A stretch of DNA of 64,000 nt, from positions 71,343,267 through 71,407,266 of the forward strand of contig OZ024829.1 in the NCBI GenBank assembly GCA_964016985.1, given 5' to 3'. Below are positions 32,861 through 44,079 of this stretch, piece by piece. Position numbers and translations under genes: made by a program. Each line of letters opens with the position of its first letter. Positions within the stretch are counted from its first letter, which is position 1. Under the pieces are notes generated by a model. That model saw only the letters and a list, made by a program, of their open reading frames with translations, was not told the origin of the DNA and ran no database searches. The DNA comes from Anodontia alba (lineage: Eukaryota; Mollusca; Bivalvia; Lucinida; Lucinidae).

Positions 32861-33053
32861 AGAGGATTCCATATCCTTGTAGAAATGTCTTCAGGAAAAC
32901 CTGAGTTAACATTTTCTCTCCCACGAAGACAGTCTCATAGTCTAGAGCAGTATAATCTTCTTATTTCCTCATGAACCAGTCAACTTCTAACACACCATAC
33001 ACAAAGAATACCTAAAACAAGAATAAAAACTAGAAATTGTGTTTGTAAAACAC

Positions 33054-34560
33054 TATGCCCCCCCAAATATATGCTTGCCTCTAAAGATAAAACAAGGTAA
33101 AAATGGCCCAACCTACAAAGGGCCATTACTCCTGAAATATTTTTTCGAATTTACTCAAAAGTTAATCAGCTCATCTTCTGATCACTACCAATCTATTCAT
33201 CAAGTTATGAGACACTAGCTCCAACAGTTATGAGATATTTTGCTGACAAAGCAAAATGCCCAAATTTACAAAGGAACATTACTCATGCCCAGAAGCAATA
33301 GGCCTCTCCAACTTCCTTGTCACCTATTTTTTCATGAGGAATTCACATATGAAATTTTAAAACATTAGCATACATGGTTCTTAAGTTATGATTTGCACAA
33401 GAAAACAACAACATTAAATGGCAAGAAATTTCAAAGGGCCATAATTCAAATTAAAATTTCATGAAATTGGTTGAAGAATTGATCAGGTGATCTCCTCCTA
33501 AGTCCCAATCAGTATACCAAATATCAAGGCTCTAGCTCAAATACTTTCTGAGATATCTTGCTAACGAGATTTCAATATTATTTTATTAAAAGGGAAATAA
33601 CTCTGAAATGGGAAATAATTTGGATAAGAAAAAAATATAGTGTCACCAATTTTTTTTGTGAGGAATCCATATATGAAATTTCAAAACATTAGCATACATG
33701 GCTCTAAATTTATGCTATACATGATAAGGCAACATCATGAAATGGCCAGAAATTGCAAAGGGCCATAACTCCAACAACATTTCATTTAATTGGTTGAAAA
33801 TTTAATCAGGTGATCTCTTCTCAGTCCCAATCAGTATACCAAATATCAAGGCTCTAGTTCAAAGACTTTTTGAGATATCTTGCTAACAGGATTTCAATGT
33901 TATTTCATAAAAGGGAAATAACTCTAAAGTGAGAGAAAATTAGGATAAGAAAAAAAAATAGGGGTCACCTATTTTTTCATGAGGAATCCATATATAAAAT
34001 TTCAAAACATTAGTATAGATGATTCTAAAGTTATGCTATGCACAATTAAGCAACAACATTAAATGCCCAAAAAATTGTGAAGGGCCATAACTCCGATAAC
34101 GTATCATTTAGTTGGTTGAAAATTTAATCAGGTTATCTCCTCCTCCGTCCCAATCAGTATACCAAATATCAAGACTCTAGCTCAAATACTTTTTGAGATA
34201 TCTTGCTAACTAGATTTCAATGTTTTTTTATTAAAAGTGAAATAACTCTAAAATGGGAGATATTTCAGATAAAAAAACCTCTATTTTTTCATGTGGAATC
34301 CATGCATGAAATTTCGAAAAATTAACATACATAGTTGTAAACTTATGCTATGCACAATAAAGCAACAACATTAAATGGCCAGAAATTGCAAAGAGTCATA
34401 ACTCCAACAACATTTTATTAATTGGTCGAAAATTTAATCAGGTGATCTCCTCCTCAGTCCCAATCAGTACACCAAATATCAAGGCTCCAGCTCAAATACT
34501 TTTTGAGATATCTTGCTAACGATATTTCAGTGTTGAGGGGCATAAAACTAGAACTGTCAG
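33054..34560 (-). mobile_element. Reverse family-C satellite blocks
   Basis: 33296-33318 in reverse matches the family-C 5' hairpin (AAGTTGGAGAGGCCTATTGC, TTCTGGGCA). 33110-33290 in reverse is the ~145-bp family-C unit. 33319-34560 is a ~320-bp array, about 3.5 units, with GGGCCATAACTCC near 33437, 33762 and 34083 and a weaker copy near 34392. Boxes include CAGTATACCAAATATCAAGG and GAGATATCTTGCTAAC. No coding. Confidence 0.6.
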
Positions 34561-35720
34561 AGGATCTGACTATAGCCCTGCTGCAGTGCTATAAGAGCTT
34601 TCTAGCTTTCATAGTTCCAGAGAAATCTGTTACAAACATTTTCAAGAATGGCAAAATTTGAAAACCTACCAAGGGACATACTAACTACCTTTGCATTCGG
34701 GTATACACAATACATCCAGTCATTGTCCAAAATTGAGCAAAATTGATTTTAATTGTTTGAAAACCTACCAAAGGACATAACTCCAAGAGTAATGGACCTA
34801 TGGCCCCTATTCCGGTATACAGGATACATCCAGTCATTGTCCATGTTTATACAAACTTTCAGCTCTCTAGCTTTCATAGTTCCTGAGAAATCTGTCGAAA
34901 ATTTTCAAGACTGGCAAAATTTGAAAACCGATCAAGGGACATAACTCCAAGAGTTATGGGCCCTTGGCCACCATTCTACCACTACAACTTTCTTACCTTA
35001 GAGACCAAGTGTGGTATAAGGTTCATTGAAGTACAACCACAAACATAAAAGTTATTAAGCAAAATGCATTTTAAATTTTGAAAACCTACCAAGGGACATA
35101 ACTCCAAGAGTTATGGGCCCTTGGCCACTATTCTGCGAATACACTTTACTTAATAAGAGACCAAGTGTAGTATAAGTTTCATTGAAGTAGGACCACAAAC
35201 ATAAAATTTATTAAGCAAAATGCATTTTAATTTTGCAGTCATGAAATCCCAGAATGACGGAATCACGAATCATGGAAGGACATGGCAAATCCAGTATAGC
35301 CCCACTTTTTCAAAGCAGGGACGTAACTCTAAGAGTTATGGACACTTTGACCCTATTCCGGAAAACACAATACATCCAGGCATTGTCCATGTTTATACAG
35401 ACTTGCAGCTTTCTAGCTTTCTTAGGTTCTAAGAAATCTGTTACAAAAACTTTCAAGAATGGCAAAATTTGAAAATCTTCCAAGGGACATTGCTCCATGA
35501 GTTATGGGCCCTTGGCCACTGTTCTGCCACTACACTTTTCCTTACCTTAGATACCAAGTGTGGTATTGAAATAGGACCAAAAACATAAAAGTTATTGAGC
35601 AAAATGCATTTTAATTTTTTTAAAACCTACCAAGAGACATAACTCTAAGAGTTATGGACCCTTTGCCCCTATTTCAGTATACACAATACATCCAGTCATT
35701 GTCCATGTTTAAACAAACTT
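34560..35720 (+). repeat. Array of GGGACATAACTCCAAGAGTT units
   Basis: Six to seven imperfect units with CAAAATTTGAAAACCTACCA, GGGACATAACTCCAAGAGTT, ATGGGCCCTTGGCCAC and alternating ACAATACATCCAGTCATTGT and AGTGTGGTATAAG-type halves. Short frames are repeat shadows. Confidence 0.85.
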
Positions 35721-37365
35721 TCAGCTTTCTCCTGAACCGAAAGGCCAATTGACTCCAAACTTGCTAGGAAGCATCAGGGTGACTTGTAGATCAAAAATAG
35801 CTAAAATCGTGCCGATTGGAAATCCAAGATGGCCGCCATGGCTGCCATCTTGAAAATTTATTTTTCGCTTCTTCTCCTGAATCGAAAGGCCAATTGACTC
35901 CAAACCTGCTAGGAAGCATCAGGGTAACTTGTAGATCAAAAATAGCTAAAATCGTGCCGATCGGAAATCCAAGATGGCCGCCATCTTGAAACTCTATTTT
36001 TCACTTTTTCTCCTGAACTGAAAGGCCAATTGACTCCAAACTTGCTAGGAAACATCGGGGTGACTTGTTCAAGAAATCATCATGAATCTTGCTCAAAATG
36101 TTTGTGTTGATGATTTCTAGGTCAAGTTCCAAACTGGGTCACCTGGGGTCAAAAACTAGGTCACCTGGCCAAATCAGCGGAAAACCTTGTTATCACTCTA
36201 GCGGTCACATTTTTCAAGCAATCATCATGAATCTTGCTCAAAATGTTTGTCTTGATGATTTCTAGGTCAAGGTCGAAACTGGGTCACCTGGGGTCAAAAA
36301 CTAGGTCACCTGGCCAAATCAGCGGAAAACCTTGTTAACACTCTGTGGTCACATTTTTCAAGCAATCATCATGAATCTTGCTCAACATGTTTGTCTTGAT
36401 GATTTCTAGGTCAGGTTTGAAACTGGGTCACTTGGGATCAGAAACTAGGTCACCGGGCCAAATCAGCAGAAAACCTTGTTAACACTCTAGGGGTCACATT
36501 TTTGAAGCAATCATCATGAATCTTGCTCAAAATATTTGTCTTGATGAGTTCTAGGTCAAGATCGAAACTGGATCACTTGGGCACAAAAACTAGGTCACCA
36601 GGCAAAATCAGCAGAAAATTTTGTTAACACTCTAGTGGTCACATTTTTGAAGCAATCCTCATGAATCTTGCTCAAAATGTTTGTCTTGATGATTTCTAGG
36701 TCAAGTTTGAAACTGGGCCACATGGGGTCAAAAACTAGGTCACCAGGCCAAATCAGCAGAAAACTGTTATCACTCCAGAGGTCACATTTTTTAAATAATC
36801 ATCATAAATATTGCTCAAAATGTTCGTCTTGAGGATTTCTAGGTCTAGTTTAAAACTGGGTCACTTGATGTCAGAAACTAGGTAACCAAGCCAAATCAAA
36901 GGAAAACCTTGTTGATGCTCTAGGGGTCACATTTTTGAAGTGATCATCATGAATCTTGCTCAAAATGTTTGTCTTGATGATTTCAAGGTGATGTATATTT
37001 TTCTATCCAGTGACTTTCTTAAGTTTTTCTATTTAGGTCAGTTTCTCAGTAATTATTGGTCCTACAGAGTGATATTTGGTACTTGTGAAGTGTTTGTGTT
37101 TAGGTCAGTTTCTCAGTAACTATTGCTCCTACAGCCAGTGATACTTAGTGCATGCATACATCTTAGCATGGCCTCTTGAGTGCAGTGATCCATATTTGAC
37201 CTTGACCTTTATTTCACAGTCCATTAGACATGTTACATTGTCTTACTTGTTAATATAATCATTTTGAATTTTGATTAGAATGTTTGCCTTGATCAGTTCT
37301 AGATCAGGTTCTCAAAGTGCTATGATGCTCAGGTGAGCATTACAGGGCCATCATGGCCCTCTTGT
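35721..37365 (+). mobile_element. Helentron-like 3' segment carrying two satellite types
   Basis: 35725-36066 is 2.4 units of the 145-bp family-A repeat. 36070-37000 is a ~146-bp array of ~6.5 units (CTTGCTCAAAATGTTTGTCT, TGATTTCTAGGTCAAG, AACTAGGTCACCTGGCCAAA). The end has GCTCAGGTGAGCATTACA, hairpin GGGCCATCATGGCCC and TCTTGT. The matching 5' end is not obvious; 34560-35720 may be part of the same element. Confidence 0.7.
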
Positions 37366-37844
37366 TTCTTAACTTATAAAATCAAATTCAACTTTTAAAG
37401 TGATATTTAAACTACTGTTGCTATAAATCCATCAAACTACTTTATATTATTCAAATGTGCTCTTTTTACTGAATCATTCACAAATTCATTCACTTGTATG
37501 TGGTGAGTCTCATTCATATGTCATATCGTTTTTTTTTTGTTGATGCTTATATGTTGATCTTAATGCCTGAATAAATCTTAATCTTAATCTTAATGATTTG
37601 GTTGCTGTCCCACAGGGCGGAACTGTCATGCATTTGAGAAGCTGCCCTTAGCTGTCAGAAAAAAATGTCTGCTTCGAACAATACATTTATTTGAACTGGC
37701 TCTAACAACTAACATGTAAAATTTAATTTATTTGTGTTTGTTTTGTAAATATGTGCTTTTTCATGTGTAAGGCTCGGGACGAACTTTCTTAAGGTGGAGA
37801 TATCTGTCACCGAGTGATACTTTTGTCCCATAAAATAATGAAAA
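37366..37844. other. Non-repetitive AT-rich spacer
   Basis: Sequence between two element clusters with a (TCTTAA)n-like run near 37555-37595 (AATCTTAATCTTAATCTTAA). No gene recognised. Confidence 0.5.
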
Positions 37845-38139
37845 TAATCGAGGTGACTTGTAGATCAACAGTACCTAAAATTGTTCTGATTGGAAATCTA
37901 AGATGGCCGTCATCTTGTTTATGTTTATTAGCCGAAGGCTAAGGATGAGCTATTGGGATCACTCCCCGTCCGTCATGCATCATCCGTCCATCTGTGCGGG
38001 CCCACGAATGGGCATATGTTGGGTACTTTTATACACTATTCCATTTATTCCGTAGACTACTGTTGGGTATTTTTAACCTACTGTTGGGTAATTTTTAACA
38101 AAGGAAATACCCAGTAAATACCTGAATGTGAGAACGTCC

Positions 38140-40450
38140 GTCCGTCTGTCCATTCACACCTTTGTACCACTTCCACTCTGAAAACCGTGGGCCAAATTTC
38201 TTCAAACTTCATGTGGAGCCTTGTATTAAAAGGGAATTGAAAATTCATAAAAATGGTCACGGTCTGTAAATCAAGATGGCCGCCATGCCGATATATAGCT
38301 CCCATAGACTTATAATGGGAAAAACTTAAAAAATCTTCTTCTCTGAAACCATGAGGCCCACAGCTTATATATTTTGTATGTAGCACTGTTTAGTGGTCCC
38401 CTACATAAATCCTGCCAATCAGGCCCCTGAGGTCCAAACTGGTCATGCTCCAGGGGGTCATGAACTCCCATAGACTTATAATGGGAAAAACTTAAAAAAA
38501 TTTTCTTCTCTGAAACCATGAGGTCCAGAGCTTATATATTTAGTATGTAGCAATGTTTAGTGGTCCCCTACATAAATCCTGCCAATCAAGCTCCTTGGGT
38601 TCAAACTGGCCACGCGCCGGGGGTCATTAGCTCCCCATAGACTTATAATGGGAAAAACTTAAAAAATCTTCTACTCTGAAACCATGAGCCCCACAGCTTA
38701 TATATTTAGTATGTAGCAATGTTTAGTGGTCCCCTACATAGATCCTGCCAATCAAGCCCCTGGGGCCCAAATTGGCCACGCCCCAGGAATCATTCGCTCC
38801 CATAGACTTATAATGGGAAAAACTTAAAAAATGTTCTTCTCTGAAACCATGAGGCCCAGAGCTTACATATTTAGTATATAGCAGTGTTAAGTGGTCCCCT
38901 ACATAAATCCTGCCAATCAAGCCCCTGGGGCCCAAACTGGCCACGCCCGGGGATCATTAGCTCCCATAGACTTATAATAGGAAAAAAATTTAAAAAATCT
39001 TCTTCTCTGAAACCATGAGGTCCAGAGCTTATATATTTAGTATGTAGCAATGTTTAGTGGTCCCCTACGTAGATCCTGCCAGTCGAGCCCCTGGGGCCCA
39101 AATTGGCCACGCCCCAGGAATCATTCACTCCAATAGACTTATAATGGGAAAAACTTAAAAAATCTTCTTCTCTGAAACCATGAGGCCCAGAGCTTACATA
39201 TTTAGTATGTAGCAGTGTTAAGTGGTCCCCTACATAAATTCTGCCAATCAAGCCCCTGGGGCCCAACTGGCCACGCCCCGGGGATGGGAAAAAACTTAAA
39301 AAATCTTCTTCTCTGAAACCATGAGGCCCAGAGCTTATATATTTAGTATGTAGCAATGTTTAATGGTCACCTACATAAATCCTGCCAATCAAGCCCCTGG
39401 GGTCTAAACTGACTACACCCCGGGAGTCTTCAGCTCCCATAGACTTATAATGGGAAAAATTAAAAAAAATCATCTTCTCTGAAATCATGAGGCCCACAGC
39501 TTATATATTGAGTATGTAGTAATGTGTAGTGGTCCCCTACATAAATCCTGCCAAGCAAGCCCCTTGGGCCCAAACTGGCCATGCCCCAAAGGTCATTAGC
39601 TCCCATAAACTTATAATAGGAAAAACTTAAAAAAATCTTCTTCTCTGAAACCATGAGGCCCAGAGCTTATATATTAAGTATGTAGCAGTGTTTAGTGGTC
39701 TCCTTCATAAATCCTGCCAATCAAGCCCCTTGGGTCCAAACCGGCCATAAGCTTCCATAGACTTATAATGGAAAAAACTTTAAAAAATCTTCTTCTCTGA
39801 AACCTTGAGGCCCACAGCTTATATACAGTCAAACCTGTGTTAGTGGTCACCTCTATTAAGCAGCCAACCTGTATTAAGCAGCCGGTGGAAAGTTACCCCA
39901 AAATTCATATACCTATATATTTGAACTGTATTAAGCAGCCACCTGCCTTCAGCAGCCACATTTTAAGCTTCCCATGGGTGGCTGCTTAAGACAGGTTTGA
40001 CTGTATTTAGTTTAGTGTTCCCCTACATAAATCCTGCTAATCAAGCCCCTGGACTCCAAACTGGCCACACCCCAGGGGGTCATATATTTATATAGAGCTA
40101 TATAGCTAAAGAGGCCCAGATCTAACAGATTAAGTATGTAGTGATGTTTGGTGGCCTCCTACATAAATCCTGCCAACCATGCCCCTGTGGTCCAAATTTG
40201 CCTTGCCCCGGGGGTCATTAGCTCCCATAGGGAAAAACCTAAAAAGTCTTCTTCTCTGAAGCCATGAGGCCTACAGCTTACATATTTAGTATGTAGCAAT
40301 GTTTAGTGGTCCCCTACTTAAATCCTGCCTATCAAGCCCCTGGGGTCTAAACTGGCCACACCCCAGGGGTCATATGTTTATATAGAACCGTGTAGCTAAA
40401 GAACCTTCAAAAATCTACTTCTCTGAAACCATGAGGCCCAGAGCTAACAG
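38140..40450 (+). repeat. ~170-bp satellite array, left part
   Basis: About 13 units with CTTCTTCTCTGAAACCATGA, GGCCCAGAGCTTATATATTT, AGTATGTAGCAATGTTTAGT and GGTCCCCTACATAAATCCTG. Reverse frames of up to 100 codons with repeated GPHGFREEDFLSFSHYKS are repeat shadows: they recur once per unit and follow no gene structure. Interrupted at 39826-40003. Continues at 47866 after the 7.4-kb insertion. Confidence 0.9.
39826..40003. mobile_element. 178-bp pogo/Tigger-like MITE, TA target
   Basis: Terminal repeats CAGTCAAACCTGTGTTAG and, inverted, CAGTCAAACCTGTCTTAAGC. TA at 39824-39825 and 40004-40005. The interior repeats TTAAGCAGCCA words. Removal restores the satellite's CTTATATATTTAGTATG. Non-coding. 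Confidence 0.88.
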
Positions 40451-41459
40451 CAGACTGTCCAGCCGCCCGAAAATTCCTAAAAGATCGTAATTTTTTTTTT
40501 TCAGTTTTGCTAAAATTCCTAAAAAAGTGAAAAATCCAAAGGGAATTCTTAAAAAAGCCTAAATTTTTCACCCCAATTCCTATTTTTTTATGTTTCTTGC
40601 AATTTTGAAAATGTTTTCATACTAAATGTGTAGTTTATAGTTCTTATTGAGAGTAGGCAGTGAAAGGCAGTTGACAAGTGGATCCATGTGTCCTGATACA
40701 AGTGGTGTTTATGCATATGATAGATGTGGTCATAAGGACCTGCCATGTAGCATACATACATGTAATACTATATGAATGGCAACTAAATCTAACAAATATG
40801 TATGAGCACATAAATACAAAAATGTCTTGTCCATAGACATGTCTTGTCCATACTTTAAATTACAACAACTTTTTAAGGGGTCAGAATAAAATGTACAGCA
40901 ATTTCATCAGTAAAAATTTCAATTCACAATGAAATACAGACAGAAATGTTGCTCCAATATGTCCATTAACTCAGTTGTCAAAACACAGATATTTAATGTC
41001 ACAATCCAGTCACATATCTTTTGGACTCATTTCATAATGACTATAATTTTTCATGTGTCCTAATAAATGTTAAAGATATTAGGAAACTTTAATTTAGTGG
41101 AACAATAAAATTGATCAACAATAAGACAAGCAATGACAAGGTGACATGTTTCCAGCTAGGACTCAGATCAACACTACTGTAATGCTTGCTTAGTCTAATC
41201 AGTTTTTTGGATTGTAGTTAAGAACCAAAAGATCATTCACATGCTCACATTGAACACTGATTAAACTGGGCAAATGTAGAAACTGTTCTGAATCTTCCCT
41301 GTGAGCACATGTTATTTAGCAGGTTGTGTCATTATGCAGCTCAATATTTGGTCAGTGCAGGCTGAAAAGCAGTAGTCAACAGGAGGTTTGATTAAGGCAT
41401 TTTCCAGCTGTCTTAGGAGGCATTTTGTTTTAAATAGAGGATAAATTATATGGATAATA

Positions 41460-42733
41460 CGAGGGCGATTCAATAAAAAAAACAGCCTAACTTATTTCTG
41501 GGTGAGATCGATCTCTTCTTTTTCGATGTAATTGCCCTCTGGAATGATGCACTTGGACCAACAGTGTTCCAGTGCCATCAGCCCAGAACTGAAGAAGCCA
41601 GGGTCCTTGTCTCTGACCCACTCTTCAACTGCCGCCACGACTTCTTCGTTAGAGCGGAAATGACTTCCACGGATATCCTTTTTCAAGGAAATAGTCACTA
41701 GGAGCTAAGTCCGGTGAATAGGTGGGGTGCGGTATTAGCTCGTACCCATTCTGCTCAACAGCATCCATTGCAATTTTGCAAGTGTGGACTCTCGCATTGT
41801 CCTGTGGGAGCAGAATCCCTTTGGAGAGTTTACCTCGGCGTTTTTCATGGATCACAGTTCTCAGTTGGTCAAGCAAATTTGCATAATACGCAGCTGTTAT
41901 TGTACCTTTCTTTGCTAGGAAGTCCAACATAATAACACCTTGTGCATCCCAAAATACAGTTGCCATCACCTTGCCAGCAGAGGGTTGCGTTTTGAACTTC
42001 TTTGGCCTCAGAGACCCCGGCCCTACACTCTGGCGACTTTGAGCTTTATTCTCTGGCTCATAATAATGGACCCAGGTCTCTTCTACAGTCACCAGACCTG
42101 AAAGGAAATTATCTTCCTTCGACCTAAACCGCTTCAACAATGCGCTGTATACTGATGCTCTGGTTGCCATTTGCTCATCGCTAAGGGATTTTGGGACCCA
42201 ACGGGCTGTTAGCTTGTGCATACCCAAACGATCATGTAAAGTTGTTGAAACGCTACCATTTGAAATGTGTAATGCATTCGCTATTTCTTCCACCTCAATT
42301 CGCCTATCAGAGTACACCAGATCCCGTACTTTGTTACACATTTCTTCATTGGTGGCATCTGATAGGGGTCCAGACCTGGTTTCGTCTTCTAAAGACATTC
42401 TGCTGCGTTTGAATTCCGCAACCCAGAATTTAACTTGTGCATATGATGATGCAGAAGATCCATAAACATTGGTCAACTCGCAATGTATTTCCTGACCTGT
42501 TTTCCCTTTCAAATACAAGTACCGATTTACAGCACGGTACTCAACTTTTGTCGAAAAGCTTACTTTTGCATCACTAGCCATGTTTGACATTCAATATCTT
42601 ATGAGTGAATGATACTATAAGGGTGCAATTTTGCCCTCAGGCCTAAAACATGTATTGAAACAAGGCATGAAAATCTTGGGTGTCTCGGTCAACTGGAAAT
42701 GGGATAGGCTGGTTACTTATTGACTCGCCCTCG
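41460..42733 (-). mobile_element. Mariner transposon, near full length
   Basis: Terminal repeats CGAGGGCGATTCAATAAA and, in reverse, CGAGGGCGAGTCAATAAG, with AACCAGCCTA further in. TA at 41458-41459 and 42734-42735. 1274 bp, typical of mariner. One transposase gene on the minus strand with a small frameshift. The same family sits at 57187-59688. Confidence 0.92.
41495..42590 (-). pseudogene. Mariner transposase with frameshift and altered catalytic residue
   Basis: Residues 1-313 read MSNMASDAKVSFSTKVEYRA onward. Helix-turn-helix regions lie near 20-60 (GKTGQEIHCELTNVYGSSAS) and 90-125 (IEVEEIANALHISNGSVSTT), then the WVPKSLSDEQM linker motif. The first catalytic motif is TVEETWVHYYEP, where mariners have Asp before Glu-Thr-Trp. 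The second (LPQDNARVHT) and third (YSPDLAPSDYFL) keep Asp, in D34D style. A short deletion or frameshift follows DYFL near 41690. The C-terminus continues in another frame (LKKDIRGSHFRSNEEVVAAV, then KCIIPEGNYIEK) to 41495. Arg is missing from the GRP hinge (RSGPLSD). Inactive. Confidence 0.9.
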
Positions 42734-43448
42734 TACAGTTGTAAGAAGATGTTCTCACCATACATGCCAATATTTGGAGAGGATTGAAGTTCTGTTACTT
42801 AGTCATTCTAGTGTCTTGAGTTTTAGATGAGGAATACTTAATAAGGGATATTGCCTAGCCCATAAACAAACCCCTTTACTACTATCATTTACAAGTTTTA
42901 ATTTTTCTTAGTTAAGAGTTAAGTGTTTGAAGCTCTTGTGTTTCTCAAGTTTGGTATTTTGTTCAGCATACACAAAACTTGCCTTGTCTGACACCCTAAA
43001 TTTCTAAAACCATGAATAATGCAATGAATAGGAACACGTTTTAGCATTATAAGGCAGTATTTAATCTTATAAATAACTTACTGAAATGACTTTTGTAAGT
43101 TCCTTAAATAAGACTCTGTCCTTTACAAAATATGTCTTGTCCGTAGACATGTTAAGATATTCAAAAAAGCTTGCAGAATTCAAAGATACAATATCGTTGC
43201 AAGTACATGTATAGAAGTGTTGCAACACAGGTATATGAAAAATTACTCAAAAATATTCTCTTTTGGTGAAGAATTATTTTATTTTAACCATATCGCTTTG
43301 TCAAAGCCAAATGAACCATTATTCAAACAAAATCACTTAAGCTCTCTCAATAAAAAATCAGACTCAAAAGTTGTTTGTGTTTTTTATGCTGTTACCATTT
43401 CTATTTTTTTTTTTTTTTTCACATGAAAATCTAATTATACACCCCCGA

Positions 43449-43465
43449 CCCCCCCCCCCCCCCCC
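43449..43465 (+). repeat. C17 homopolymer in a family-B hairpin
   Basis: Seventeen C in the position where other B copies have CCCCCGACATACGAAG. Probably slippage expansion of the CCCCC of the 5' hairpin arm. Confidence 0.85.
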
Positions 43466-43510
43466 ACCCTGGGATACATAGTATGCCCAAGGGGTATATC
43501 GTTTTCGTCC

Positions 43511-44079
43511 ACAACACGTGTGAAAACTGCCTGGAAGAAGTTCAAGGATCTGCTATGTACAGCTCTTGTGTGCGGAGCGCAACGCTCCATGCCAGCGAGG
43601 CTTGGCCGTTGACAAAGCCAAACCTTCAGCGTCTGCAGCGAAATGACAGAGCAATGATCAGACAGATCTGCAATGCCAGGCCGCAAGACATTGTCACCAC
43701 CAGGTCCAATGAGCTACTTGTGCGGCTTGGCATTGAGGATCTGGACCTCATTCTGAAGGAGAGAAGACTCCGATGGTATGGACATGTGGAATGCTCCACT
43801 GGTGCAGGCAAAACAGCTTTTGACATACAGGTTGACGGAAAGCATGGGCCTGGGAAGCCCAAGATGACATGGAAGCAGCTGACAGAGAGAGATTGCAGAG
43901 AGTGGAAGCTCTTGGCTATCAACCCTCATGATAGACATACCTGGAGATCTGGTGTGAGATCTGCCATGCGTGCAGCAAGCCAGCTATCTGGAAGGGGGCC
44001 CACTGATGTGGATATGTGGATATTGCCCCTGTACCTGCACGTTAATCAAAAATCTGATTATGATAACATTATGATGATA
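43511..44079 (+). pseudogene. LINE 3' end (RT C-terminal region)
   Basis: Encodes the C-terminal part of a non-LTR retrotransposon polyprotein: SCVRSATLHASEAWPLTK, NDRAMIRQICNARPQDIV, SNELLVRLGIEDLDLILKER, RRLRWYGHVECSTG, GPGKPKMTWKQLTERDCREW, AMRAASQLSGRGPTDVDM. A short untranslated tail with GATTATGATAACATTATGAT follows. A 43-nt start in another frame shows one frameshift near 43550, and a second lies near the end (WILPLYLH replaces VAPIPAR of the 4978 copy). RT catalytic domain and endonuclease are absent (5' truncation). Confidence 0.85.

Larger units (their letters stand above)
23520..33045 (-). mobile_element. Strongly decayed DIRS element in reverse orientation
   Basis: Reading right to left, traces appear in DIRS order: gag repeats (~32540-32340), RT fingers (31540-31340), the recombinase linker (~27990-27940), the recombinase 3' region with its GGGGGGCC stretch (~26400-26290), the 3' untranslated region (24115-23878), the internal complementary region (23877-23740) and a terminal repeat (23720-23520). 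It is interrupted by a 2.2-kb insertion (24115-26285), family-A elements (28120-29674 and 30050-31337) and a SINE (32545-32860). Frames are destroyed and the sequence is very AT-rich. The left terminal repeat was not found. Intervening AT-rich tracts (26460-27940, 29675-30050, 31540-32340) contain nothing else recognisable. Confidence 0.65.

Noticed and set aside
38010..38110. ATGTTGGGTAC and TTGGGTATTTTTAACC words between element g's 5' stretch and its array, suspected as a small insertion
   Set aside because: No clear borders or target duplication could be defined; left inside element g.
38078..39654. Reverse-strand frames up to 102 codons repeating GPHGFREEDFLSFSHYKS
   Set aside because: The motif recurs once per ~170-bp satellite unit and drifts with it; no start, stop or splice context. 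Shadow of a tandem repeat, not a repeat protein.
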